Assembly (NCBI GenBank): GCA_051870755.1
Contig: JBJECE010000031.1
Coordinates: forward strand, 1-64,000
From: W0P28-013 sp051870755
Lineage (GTDB): Bacteria > Bacteroidota > Bacteroidia > Bacteroidales > Paludibacteraceae
DNA length: 64,000 nt
Reading direction: 5' to 3'
Under the pieces are notes generated by a model that was not told the DNA's origin, ran no database searches, and saw nothing but the letters and a program-made list of their open reading frames with translations. Position numbers and translations under genes: made by a program. How positions within the stretch are numbered: the first letter of the stretch is position 1; the number at the start of each line of letters is the position of its first letter. Shown piece by piece: positions 53,893-62,068 of this stretch.

Positions 53893-54558
53893 TCAAATAT
53901 TTGTTATCTCATAGTTATATTTTTGCAGCATCAGCAATATTTTTTCGAGCAACACATCGCTTTCGGCGCGATTGTCGTGCAGCAAAATGATGGCACCCGA
54001 ATGCAAACGGCGTTCGATGCGCTGCACGATGTCGGTGCGTGTGCGTTTCGGATTCGTATCGTGCGAACGTATGCTCCACCCGACCGTTGTCAAGCCCAAG
54101 CGGCGCACCGCTCTGCCGATATGCGGATTGGTAACACCAAATGGCGGTCGAAACCGCGTAACAGGTTGTCCGGCAAGTTGTTCGAGCAGATTGCGCGTGC
54201 GCTGCAAATCGGCCGTTATGGTGGCTGTCGCGCCCAAAGGAAACGTATTCTGATGCCGCCATGTGTGAATGCCGATGGTATGCCCTTCGGCCACCATGCG
54301 CCGCACAATATCGGGATGCGCCTGTGCCCGTTCGCCTACCAAAAAAAACGTTGCCTTAACATGGTGGCGCCGCAGCACATCAAGCACCAACGGCGTTTGC
54401 ACCTCGTCAACGCCATCGTCAAAAGTCAGCATCACCTGTTTGCGGTCGGTCGGTATGCGGCAGACCGCCTTGACATACACGCCCGAACCAACATTGTACG
54501 AAGCGTAAAACAAAAACAGCAAAATGCTAACTATCAATATAATAACACAAAAAATCAT
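53893..54558 (-). CDS. Polysaccharide deacetylase-fold (NodB) protein
   Basis: A 221-aa protein with an N-terminal membrane anchor (MIFCVIILIVSILLFLFYAS) and a NodB domain: LTFDDGVDEVQTPLV (motif 1, catalytic Asp and metal Asp), GIHTWRH (motif 2, the two metal His), FRPPFGVTN (motif 3) and ILLHDNR (motif 5). It removes N-acetyl or O-acyl groups; the substrate in this cluster is unknown. Its ATG overlaps the stop of the chain-length-factor-like gene (TGATG). Confidence 0.9.
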   Translation of the reverse strand: MIFCVIILIVSILLFLFYASYNVGSGVYVKAVCRIPTDRKQVMLTFDDGVDEVQTPLVLDVLRRHHVKATFFLVGERAQAHPDIVRRMVAEGHTIGIHTWRHQNTFPLGATATITADLQRTRNLLEQLAGQPVTRFRPPFGVTNPHIGRAVRRLGLTTVGWSIRSHDTNPKRTRTDIVQRIERRLHSGAIILLHDNRAESDVLLEKILLMLQKYNYEITNI

Positions 54559-55346
54559 CAACAAGCACGAATATGTAACATAGTCGGCATAGTGCCGAAA
54601 TAACTATTGTAAAGCGTCAGTGTGGGCATATCGGCCGACAAGCGCCCCAGCGCCTCGAACAGCACCGCAGCGGCCGCCGTATGAAACACGCCGCACGCGT
54701 CGTAATCATTATAAATCAGCGCATTGCCATATTTTTGGTGCAAATCGTGTTCGGCAAGCGGTGCGGGCAAAAATTCCGGCACGTCGATTGTCGCCACACA
54801 ATTTTCGCCACGTCGGTCGGACAGGACGAAAAAATAAGCGCCTTCGCCGGCGTGCGCACGCCGCCACAAGCCCATACGTTCCATTATTTTGTGTTGTGTC
54901 GGCGTAGTTTCGTCGAACGCGCCAAGCAACACATTGTGCGCTTCACCGCCGTCGAGCAAGAGTATTGCATCAAGCAATGCGCTCTCGAAACTGCGTCCGC
55001 GATGCGTATAAGTCATATTGTAGCAATGGTTTTTGCACAACAAGCCAATTTGTCCGCCTACCGTATTGAACGTCGATTGTATGAACGGCGTCGGGTTGAG
55101 CAACTGTTCATCGTTTTCGATGAAATTGCGGAGAAATTTTTCGCTATCGTCCAAGCAGCCGAATCCTGTAGCCGTAATAATGGCATCGATGGCCTCAACT
55201 CCAACGGCTTGCACGCACTCCATACCGACACTTACGCCACGTTTGACAATGCGGCTCATCCGTCGCCGCAAAATCGGGTCGGGAATCAGTTCTTTGATGT
55301 CCGTTTTCAACGTTTTATCGGACGCTATGGCATTAATGAATATCAT
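54558..55346 (-). CDS. Beta-ketoacyl synthase-like chain length factor
   Basis: A 262-aa Ketoacyl-synt_2-type protein, much shorter than catalytic ketosynthases (about 400). It keeps KS-like segments such as GVEAIDAIITATGFGCLDDS and FNTVGGQIGLL, but no CxxG nucleophile elbow with an active-site cysteine is seen, so it is probably a non-catalytic partner that sets chain length. The ATG at 55346 lies 6 bp after the stop of the DpnA-like methylase, so insertion of that island left its reading frame intact. It overlaps the deacetylase gene downstream. Confidence 0.85.
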   Translation of the reverse strand: MIFINAIASDKTLKTDIKELIPDPILRRRMSRIVKRGVSVGMECVQAVGVEAIDAIITATGFGCLDDSEKFLRNFIENDEQLLNPTPFIQSTFNTVGGQIGLLCKNHCYNMTYTHRGRSFESALLDAILLLDGGEAHNVLLGAFDETTPTQHKIMERMGLWRRAHAGEGAYFFVLSDRRGENCVATIDVPEFLPAPLAEHDLHQKYGNALIYNDYDACGVFHTAAAAVLFEALGRLSADMPTLTLYNSYFGTMPTMLHIRAC

Positions 55347-55352
55347 TTGCAA

Positions 55353-56228
55353 TTAAAATGGTAAAGTGCGTGTATATTCTGCAGGCGGTTCTGATGCCAA
55401 CATCAGCGATTGTTGTTTGGTTATGTCGCCACAAATTTTTGACTTGTATTTGGCAAAAATTGCAACATTTTCAATTTCACATTTTCGTTTTGTGCTTAAT
55501 TCTAAAAATTCACGTTCTCTATCAATACCGAGGAATTTCCGTCCCAATAAATTTGCAGCAATTCCCGTTGTGCTACTACCGGAAAATGGGTCTAAAATCC
55601 ACTCATTTACTTTGGTTGAGGCTTGAATTATGCGTGCCAACAAAGCCAAAGGTTTCTGCGTTGGATGTTTACCACACGATTTTTCCCAAGATGCAATCGC
55701 CGGCAAATTCCACACATCCTTCATTTGAGTGCCGCCGTTTATTTCCTTCATCAGTTCGTAGTTGTAGAAATGTTTTCCCGACTTGCTTTTACGCGCCCAC
55801 AGAATAAATTCGGTAGAATGCGTAAAATAACGACAACTTAAATTTGGCGGCGGATTGGTTTTTGCCCATGTTACACAATTGAGAATTTTATAGTCCAATT
55901 CGGTCAGCATCTGCGCCACCGAAAAAATATTGTGATATGTGCCACTAATCCAAATTGTACCATTCTCTTGCAACTTATCTCGACACGCCGTCAACCACAT
56001 GCGGTTAAATTCATTGTCCTTTTCAAAGCCTTGCGATTTATCCCAATCTCCCTTATTTACACTCACCATTTTGCCACTCTGTACAGAAATACCACCGTTA
56101 GAGAGAAAATACGGTGGGTCTGCAAAAATCATGTCGAACTTAAAATCAAACTGATTCATAAGTTCAACACAATCGCCTTGCAATAAAGTAAATGCGCGAT
56201 CATCGGATTTGAAAAAAGGAGTAATCAT
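55353..56228 (-). CDS. dpnA: DpnA-like DNA adenine methyltransferase (beta class)
   Basis: A 291-aa N6-adenine methyltransferase. DPPY lies at 37-40 (MIFADPPYFLSNGGIS, as in DpnA), the target-recognition part follows, and the SAM loop DPFSGSSTTG is at 213-222, the order of the beta class. In DpnII systems this enzyme also methylates single-stranded DNA, which protects incoming plasmid DNA during transformation; single-strand activity here is inferred from family. GATC is the expected target. Its start overlaps the stop of the unknown gene by 4 bp (ATGA). Confidence 0.94.
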   Translation of the reverse strand: MITPFFKSDDRAFTLLQGDCVELMNQFDFKFDMIFADPPYFLSNGGISVQSGKMVSVNKGDWDKSQGFEKDNEFNRMWLTACRDKLQENGTIWISGTYHNIFSVAQMLTELDYKILNCVTWAKTNPPPNLSCRYFTHSTEFILWARKSKSGKHFYNYELMKEINGGTQMKDVWNLPAIASWEKSCGKHPTQKPLALLARIIQASTKVNEWILDPFSGSSTTGIAANLLGRKFLGIDREREFLELSTKRKCEIENVAIFAKYKSKICGDITKQQSLMLASEPPAEYTRTLPF

Positions 56229-56803
56229 TGAACGTATTTTGCAGTCGCTATTTGCACAATATTAAAAATGTTTTTGTGTTCTTTTAAAGCTTCCAATAAA
56301 GATTTGAACATATAAGCTTCATCTTTATTAGTTTTTTCCTGGATTATTAACAGTTTTGCTAACAAATAAAGAAATTTAATACTATATTCTCCTTTATTTG
56401 CCAATTGTAAGTAATTTTTCGCCTCTTTTTCAACATCAGCCAACAAAACATCTGAGTTGAGCAAATCCCCTTTTACTGATTCAGTAGTAATTGCAGGCAT
56501 TTTATCCCATAAAGACAAAAGTAAATCAATAAATTTAGCAGTAGCCCGTTTGTTAGAATGTTGTTTGAGTAAAATATCAACTGCCCAATGAACATGCTTT
56601 GGAGTACGAATACGACTCCACTTATCATTCTCCAGTTGTCGATATCTAATCACAATATCATATGTTGACAATTTCCCATTATACACTGCTAAAACATAAT
56701 GGCTATTGACAGGGAATTGGGCGATAGGCCTAATCCCTCTGTAAACCATAGAAACTTCACTTGCCTGCGTGTGTTTAAAGTTCCTTATTTGTTTTTTCTT
56801 CAT
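56225..56803 (-). CDS. Unknown protein within the DpnII-type operon
   Basis: A 192-aa protein with basic N terminus and mostly helical prediction (for example LLLADVEKEAKNYLQLANKG, then FLYLLAKLLIIQEKTNKDEA). No signal peptide, membrane segment or known motif was recognised. The start is uncertain: ATG codons at 56818, 56803 and 56749 are possible, and 56803 was chosen; it then overlaps the nuclease gene by about 29 bp. It is translationally linked to dpnA. It may be an accessory, control or immunity protein of the system; that is a guess from position. Confidence 0.65.
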   Translation of the reverse strand: MKKKQIRNFKHTQASEVSMVYRGIRPIAQFPVNSHYVLAVYNGKLSTYDIVIRYRQLENDKWSRIRTPKHVHWAVDILLKQHSNKRATAKFIDLLLSLWDKMPAITTESVKGDLLNSDVLLADVEKEAKNYLQLANKGEYSIKFLYLLAKLLIIQEKTNKDEAYMFKSLLEALKEHKNIFNIVQIATAKYVQ

Positions 56804-57620
56804 ATTGAATTTTTTCAATAAAACTCGTCAAACTTGTCAAATTATAAAGACTCGGTATAATTGAAAATGCTTCTTCTAATTTGTTTTTAGCAGAAAGCCA
56901 ACCCTGTCCATCGGTTATCCATACAAATTCATAAGCGGGATATTGATTAATTTTTGGAGCAAGTTCGGAATATGACCGAGCGACTTCATTCAATTTTGAA
57001 CCACCACTATTATAAAAATTCGTTTCAATCAAATAGGTCTTAACAGGCGTTTCTACAACAAAATCAAAGCGTTTTAAATCTCCACCCAAACTTTTTAAAT
57101 CAGCAAATTCATTACTATAAACTTCTGTTCGATAGTGAATACCAGCGTCAGTAAATATTTTTGCTACCGCATGTTCCATGTTATGTCCACCGCGATTTTT
57201 ACGCGCATTCGTATCTAAACCGACTTCGATACCGAAAACATAATCGACTAAATTCGTTATCTTTTTAGACCGAAAAACATCAGCAAGTCCTGTACCTTCA
57301 ATATATTCAATAACGCCATCTGCAGTTGTGAAATAATCTTCTAACAACTGCGGTTTGAAATCTTTATTGAGAACCATTTTTTTATCCGATTTCCGAACGG
57401 CAACAAGTATTTCTAAAATTTCAAATGTTAAAGGATTCTCATCAAACAAATCTTTAATCGCTGTGTGCAAATCAGTTTTACCAAGTAAATAATTCAATTG
57501 GTTCAATTTAATTGCAATTTTGCCAACATTGGCTGACACCTTTTTAAAATCGGTAAAACCGTCAAGCGTAGCATTAGTTCTTTTTAATTGAGATAAAAAT
57601 AATTCAAAGTTGTATATCAT
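56775..57620 (-). CDS. dpnB: DpnII-family type II restriction endonuclease
   Basis: A 281-aa endonuclease expected to cut unmethylated GATC. Family stretches are GIEVGLDTNARKNRGGHNME, RFDFVVETPVKTYLIETNFY with the PD-(D/E)XK-like core D186, E199 and N201, GGSKLNEVARSY and WITDGQGW. The ATG at 57620 was chosen because MIYNFELF fits; a start 12 codons upstream is possible. It overlaps the end of the dam/ParB gene by 17 bp, so the methylase is made first. Confidence 0.93.
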   Translation of the reverse strand: MIYNFELFLSQLKRTNATLDGFTDFKKVSANVGKIAIKLNQLNYLLGKTDLHTAIKDLFDENPLTFEILEILVAVRKSDKKMVLNKDFKPQLLEDYFTTADGVIEYIEGTGLADVFRSKKITNLVDYVFGIEVGLDTNARKNRGGHNMEHAVAKIFTDAGIHYRTEVYSNEFADLKSLGGDLKRFDFVVETPVKTYLIETNFYNSGGSKLNEVARSYSELAPKINQYPAYEFVWITDGQGWLSAKNKLEEAFSIIPSLYNLTSLTSFIEKIQYEEKTNKEL

Positions 57621-58857
57621 AATATATATGTTTTTTTGCATAATGCTCAACTGCAAAATCAGTATGAACTAAATTATCGTGGGCTAAATTATCAGGACTC
57701 AACACCAAAACATCTATATACTTTAATCCCATTTCCTTGGCTGCAGTATATCTATGCTGTCCATCTCTTATAAAATATTCATCATCAACAAAAATAGGTT
57801 CCCAACCTTCAATATGAAAATCATGCACAATACTGTCAACAGTTTCTTTATATATTGGATTTGCATAATCAAGTCTTTGTTTATCAATATGTATTCGTTC
57901 AATAGCCACTTTCTTCTCTATTGTCCCAAGTAATTGATATGAGGGATATTCATGTAATATGGGAATATAATTTGGCCTGCAAAAATTGTTTATCATCAAT
58001 TCCGTCAATTTTCCTCGTTTTGCAGCATTGGCATTAACCATCCGCGTAGCAAATACACGTTTAATGTCAAAAGCCGCATATAATTTATCAAAAAAATCAT
58101 CATGCGGATTTTTGCCCTTCACGTCCGCATTGCTCAAAATAAAATGAGCACCACAACGATTTATTTCAACACAAAAATCACGCAAACGAATTTGTTCGGC
58201 ATCGTTAAAATTTTCTTTCGCATAAGAAGTAAAACTCGATGTCTTGCTCAAAGGTTTGTACGGTGGATCGCAATAAAAAAAACTATTTTTGTCGGCAAAT
58301 TGAAGCGTTTCGGAAAAATCACCGGTCAAAATTCTGACTTTTTGCAACAATTTGCTGTCTGCTAAAATCGTCTGTTCATCACAAATTTTCGGATTGGCAT
58401 ATCTTCCAAACGGCACATTAAACAAACCGTGTTTATTCACACGATACAAACCATTAAAACAAGTACGATTCAAAAAAATAAACAATGCTGTATTTTCAAC
58501 GACATCCAACGATTTTGTATTGAAACGTGCACGTTTTTGCATATAGTATAGTTTGCGTTGTTCGTCATTCAATGGCATATATTCTGACTGAATTGCCTGC
58601 AATTCCAAAATCAAATCCTCCGGATTATCTCTGACAATTTGGTACGCTAACATCAAATCAGGATTGATGTCGGTAATAACTGCTTGCGTGATATTCGGAT
58701 ATTTTTGCAGAATCCAAAACAACACTGCTCCACCGCCCACAAACGGTTCGATGTAAGTTACATTTTTTCGTTGCGAGAAATCAGCTGGCAAAGTGCGTTC
58801 TATAATATTCAATAGTTGCGTTTTACCACCTACCCATTTTATGAAAGGTTTTGCCAT
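57604..58857 (-). CDS. dpnM: Dam/DpnM-type adenine methylase with C-terminal ParB-like domain
   Basis: A 417-aa protein. Residues 1-295 are a full alpha-class adenine methylase: KPFIKWVGGKTQLL, EPFVGGGA (37-44), LYRVNKHGLFNVPFGRY, and DPPY (197-200), as in Dam and DpnM, which methylate GATC. About 120 residues follow that ordinary Dam/DpnM lacks. Residues about 318-385 resemble a ParB/sulfiredoxin-type domain, with IHIDKQRLDYAN, GWEPIFVDDEYFIRDGQHR and AAKEMGLKYIDVLV; the DGQHR motif is typical. The added domain may bind DNA or nucleotides; it is an unusual fusion. It is the first gene of the island. Confidence 0.92.
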   Translation of the reverse strand: MAKPFIKWVGGKTQLLNIIERTLPADFSQRKNVTYIEPFVGGGAVLFWILQKYPNITQAVITDINPDLMLAYQIVRDNPEDLILELQAIQSEYMPLNDEQRKLYYMQKRARFNTKSLDVVENTALFIFLNRTCFNGLYRVNKHGLFNVPFGRYANPKICDEQTILADSKLLQKVRILTGDFSETLQFADKNSFFYCDPPYKPLSKTSSFTSYAKENFNDAEQIRLRDFCVEINRCGAHFILSNADVKGKNPHDDFFDKLYAAFDIKRVFATRMVNANAAKRGKLTELMINNFCRPNYIPILHEYPSYQLLGTIEKKVAIERIHIDKQRLDYANPIYKETVDSIVHDFHIEGWEPIFVDDEYFIRDGQHRYTAAKEMGLKYIDVLVLSPDNLAHDNLVHTDFAVEHYAKKHIYYDIQL

Positions 58858-58880
58858 TATCATGCTACAAAAATACAGAA

Positions 58881-60056
58881 TTATTTTCTAAAAATCAATG
58901 TCGAACAATTACCGCCAAAACCGAAAGAATTGCTCATGACCACACGCAGAGGACGACCGTCCGAAAAAACCGTTTCGGGTATCAAAGCAAAAGTGTCGAT
59001 GGGCGACTCGAAACCCAAATTCGGGTAAATGGCACCATGTCGCAGCGACAGCATGGCAAACACGGCTTCGATGCCACCGGCCGCAGCCAACGTGTGTCCC
59101 GTAAAAGCCTTAGTGGAACTGAACGGCGGAATCTTTTCGCCAAACAGTCGTAACAAAGCGGCACTCTCGGCAGCATCATTGTTGCCCGTACCCGTGCCGT
59201 GTACGTTGATGTAATCAATCGCATCTGTTGATAACTGCGCCATTGCCATCGCTTTCGACATTGACAGAAACGCTCCGTCTCCAGATTGCGAAGATGCCGT
59301 TTGATGAAACGAATCATTAGCGTTCGCAAACCCAATAAGTGTGCCATAATTATTGGGAGGCATCAAATCGGCACGCTGCAAAACCACGAAACCGGCGCCT
59401 TCACCCAAATTCAGTCCGGCGCGTATGGCATTGAACGGGCGACAACGTTGCGCATCCAATATTTTCAGCGAATTGAAACCGTTGAGCGTAAATTGGCACA
59501 AAGCATCGGTACCACCGGCCACAACAGCATCGAGCAAACCGGCACGAATCAAACGGGCACCGAACATGATGGCGTTGGCCGACGACGAACACGCGGTCGA
59601 AATGGTGGTAGAAAAGTCGCGTATGCCGCAATAATCGGCTATCCGCAACGTGCTATCGGCACTATCGTGATGTACAACCATGCGCAAGCGGCCTTTGGAG
59701 TTGTCGTACATAAAATCACGGTAAAACCGTTCTGTCAAATCCATGCCGCCGACCGACGTGGCCGACACCAAACCGACACGGACATTGGCGGGCAAATGCG
59801 CATCATCGACGGCCTCGGCTGCGGCCAACATACCCAAAAGTGCCGTTCGCGAAACCGTTTCTGTCTGTGACAGCCCGAGTTGGCGTTTCAGTGCGCCGTT
59901 ATCATATTTGACCTCGCCGACAGGCACACGAAGAGACGTTTTGAACAATGTAATATCGCCCAAACCGCTTTGCCCGGCACGTAACGCCGCATAATTGTCG
60001 CGCACACCGACACCTAACGCCGATACAATGCCTATGCCTGAAACGAGAATATCCAT
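58881..60056 (-). CDS. Beta-ketoacyl-ACP synthase II-like enzyme (FabF type)
   Basis: A 391-aa condensing enzyme with a complete Cys-His-His triad: C156 in TISTACSSSANAI, His in NVHGTGTGNNDAAES and His in KAFTGHTLAAAGG. It extends the acyl chain on the ACP. It begins 12 bp after the ACP gene and normally would precede the chain-length-factor gene directly, but the restriction-modification island now separates them. Motifs are those of aryl-polyene/flexirubin-type clusters rather than the housekeeping FabF; the exact chain is unknown. Confidence 0.93.
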   Translation of the reverse strand: MDILVSGIGIVSALGVGVRDNYAALRAGQSGLGDITLFKTSLRVPVGEVKYDNGALKRQLGLSQTETVSRTALLGMLAAAEAVDDAHLPANVRVGLVSATSVGGMDLTERFYRDFMYDNSKGRLRMVVHHDSADSTLRIADYCGIRDFSTTISTACSSSANAIMFGARLIRAGLLDAVVAGGTDALCQFTLNGFNSLKILDAQRCRPFNAIRAGLNLGEGAGFVVLQRADLMPPNNYGTLIGFANANDSFHQTASSQSGDGAFLSMSKAMAMAQLSTDAIDYINVHGTGTGNNDAAESAALLRLFGEKIPPFSSTKAFTGHTLAAAGGIEAVFAMLSLRHGAIYPNLGFESPIDTFALIPETVFSDGRPLRVVMSNSFGFGGNCSTLIFRK

Positions 60057-60068
60057 CCGTACCTTGAT

Positions 60069-60326
60069 TTACTTCGTTCGGTTGGCGGCTACAAACTCGG
60101 CCAGCGTCCGCACCGAATAAAAGTGCGGTTTGGCAGCTTTCGGGTCGTCGAGTTTGATGCCGTAATGCTTTTCCAAAATCAAAATGACTTCAAGGGCATC
60201 TATCGAGTCGAGTCCCAGACCGTCGCCAAACAACGGTGCGTCGGCATCGATGTCGACCGGTGTCATATCTTCCAAATTCAGAGCCTCAATCAATTGATTT
60301 TTAAGTTGTTCAATCAGTTCATCCAT
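60069..60326 (-). CDS. Acyl carrier protein
   Basis: An 85-aa ACP; the phosphopantetheine serine is S41 in GLGLDSIDALEVIL. The acidic helix II and hydrophobic core match cluster ACPs. Its neighbours are two ketosynthase genes (29 bp before, 12 bp after), so it carries the growing chain of this cluster rather than general fatty acid synthesis. Confidence 0.94.
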   Translation of the reverse strand: MDELIEQLKNQLIEALNLEDMTPVDIDADAPLFGDGLGLDSIDALEVILILEKHYGIKLDDPKAAKPHFYSVRTLAEFVAANRTK

Positions 60327-60355
60327 AGTTCTTTGTTATTGTAATTATGTAACAA

Positions 60356-62047
60356 TTAAAAATTTTCGCCTTGTCGCGCCAACAGTTGAAATGTCGCTTC
60401 ATAACGGTCGCGCAATCTATCGCACCACCCGAAAATGACGTAATCGGCCAAGCGCCAATGCAACAAAAGTTCGGCATAACACCGTGCAAATCCACCGGGT
60501 TCGGATTGTACAAAAAAGGTGTTCTCGCCCTGAATGTGATGTCTGATGCAAATTTCGCCACTCACAATGTTAGGCAACGTATACACAAACACAGCCGGCG
60601 ACACTGCATCACCCATATCAAGCAACGATTGATGTTTCAAATCCGTATCCAACGAAGCCGAACGGTTGGACACAATCACGGCCGTGCGAGTAGCATCCGT
60701 CGGTAAATCCACATCTGCAAGTAATTTTTCGACACAGACATAACCCAACTTACATTGGTCGTCCATCTTGAAAAATTTCAAGTTCGGCGCATGCAACGCA
60801 CGGTATTCGTCGCGAATACGCACGGCAAAATCGTCAGTCCCGGAAAGCGTTACCGTTTTCAAACTACAAATATAGTCATTATCCGGCAAACACGCAATAG
60901 GCGCACAATCGCGAGTCAATACAAGGGCTGCATTGCAACCACCAAAACCCGAAGCGATTTTCAGGCAAGCACTACCCTGCACAATGGGTTGATGTTCGGC
61001 TGCGACAGTCATCGGCATCGGCACGCCCAACTCCGCAAATCCCTTCGTACCAAATACAATCCGATGACGTAACTGCCACACAGCCAAAATGCTTTCAATA
61101 ACTCCGCAGGCACCGAGCGTATGGCCAAAATAAGGTTTTACGCTATTAACAAGAATATCGCTCAAATCGCTCAAAGCCAACGCTTTACTCTCCATCTCGT
61201 CATTATAAACAGTCGCTGTGCCATGTGCACTGACAAATGCCAAATCGTGTTTGGACACCTGCGCTTCGGCCATAGCGGCACGAATAGCATAATGCAAACC
61301 GTCGCCCGTGCGCGACGGCCCCGAAATATGGTTAGCGTCATTGGTAACAGCGCCGCCGGCGATACAAACTGTCGGGATTGAGGCCAAGGTTTCATCGGCC
61401 GTCAGTAACACGGCACCACACGCTTCGCCCATCGACAAGCCATCGCGCGACACATCATAAGGCCGACACACTACACCACTCACCGACTTGAACGAGCGAA
61501 AACCCGACACCACAAAATCGGTCAACAAATCACCGCCAACCACCACAATATGCCTGTAAATCCGCCGTTCGATTAGCCGTGCCGCAACTATCAAAGACGA
61601 AATACCCGATATGCAGGCATTGGACACCACAATCGGTTCGGACGTAAAACCGCACTTGGAAGCCACACGTTTAGCCATCGTCGGTAAAAACACACGTTCG
61701 TCGAGCACTTCATTTGCGACCAACAAATCAATATTACCTTTCGTCGTAGAGAAAACGATACCGACTGTGTCGTCGGCAATATTGAGTGACGGTACTTGTT
61801 GGACGACATGATCAATGGCCGTCAGCATCAATCGTTCCAAGCGTGTAAACCCTGCTCGGTCAGGTATTTTTGTCCAATCGATACGCCCTGCTGTGAATGG
61901 CGCCTCACAAACAGACGTATCGACATGCGTAGTAACACCTGTTTGGCAGGCCAATATGCGCTCGGCATTGAGGTCGGTACCGCACCCCAGAGCCGACATC
62001 ATATAGTCGGCCACCCAATAAACCGGTGTTGTGTGTAGCGTATTCAT
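60356..62047 (-). CDS. Ketosynthase with C-terminal extension
   Basis: A 563-aa protein. Residues about 1-400 are a condensing enzyme with C145 in VVSNACISGISSL, His in VSAHGTATVYND and His in VKPYFGHTLGACG. Residues about 400-563 form an extra domain: AVIVSNRSASLDTDL and PAVFVYTLPNIVSGEICIRH look like the small ketoacyl-synthase-related proteins of similar clusters. ATG 62047 was chosen; ATG 62068 lies directly after the radical SAM stop and could also be used. It sits between the radical SAM gene and the ACP. Confidence 0.88.
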   Translation of the reverse strand: MNTLHTTPVYWVADYMMSALGCGTDLNAERILACQTGVTTHVDTSVCEAPFTAGRIDWTKIPDRAGFTRLERLMLTAIDHVVQQVPSLNIADDTVGIVFSTTKGNIDLLVANEVLDERVFLPTMAKRVASKCGFTSEPIVVSNACISGISSLIVAARLIERRIYRHIVVVGGDLLTDFVVSGFRSFKSVSGVVCRPYDVSRDGLSMGEACGAVLLTADETLASIPTVCIAGGAVTNDANHISGPSRTGDGLHYAIRAAMAEAQVSKHDLAFVSAHGTATVYNDEMESKALALSDLSDILVNSVKPYFGHTLGACGVIESILAVWQLRHRIVFGTKGFAELGVPMPMTVAAEHQPIVQGSACLKIASGFGGCNAALVLTRDCAPIACLPDNDYICSLKTVTLSGTDDFAVRIRDEYRALHAPNLKFFKMDDQCKLGYVCVEKLLADVDLPTDATRTAVIVSNRSASLDTDLKHQSLLDMGDAVSPAVFVYTLPNIVSGEICIRHHIQGENTFFVQSEPGGFARCYAELLLHWRLADYVIFGWCDRLRDRYEATFQLLARQGENF

Positions 62048-62068
62048 ATTCTCGGACTGCGAAGGCAT

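Larger units (their letters stand above)
55353..58857 (-). mobile_element. Restriction-modification island inserted in the ketosynthase cluster
   Basis: Four overlapping genes (dam/ParB fusion, DpnII-type nuclease, unknown gene, DpnA-type methylase) on the same strand as the flanking cluster. They are visibly richer in A and T than the ketosynthase genes on both sides. The island begins 23 bp after one ketosynthase gene and ends 6 bp before the start of the chain-length-factor gene. No inverted repeats, integrase or transposase was seen at the edges, so the mechanism of entry is unclear. Confidence 0.75.

Noticed and set aside
55340..58880. Transposon or integrative element around the restriction genes
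   Set aside because: No transposase, integrase, terminal inverted repeats or clear target duplication were visible at the borders.
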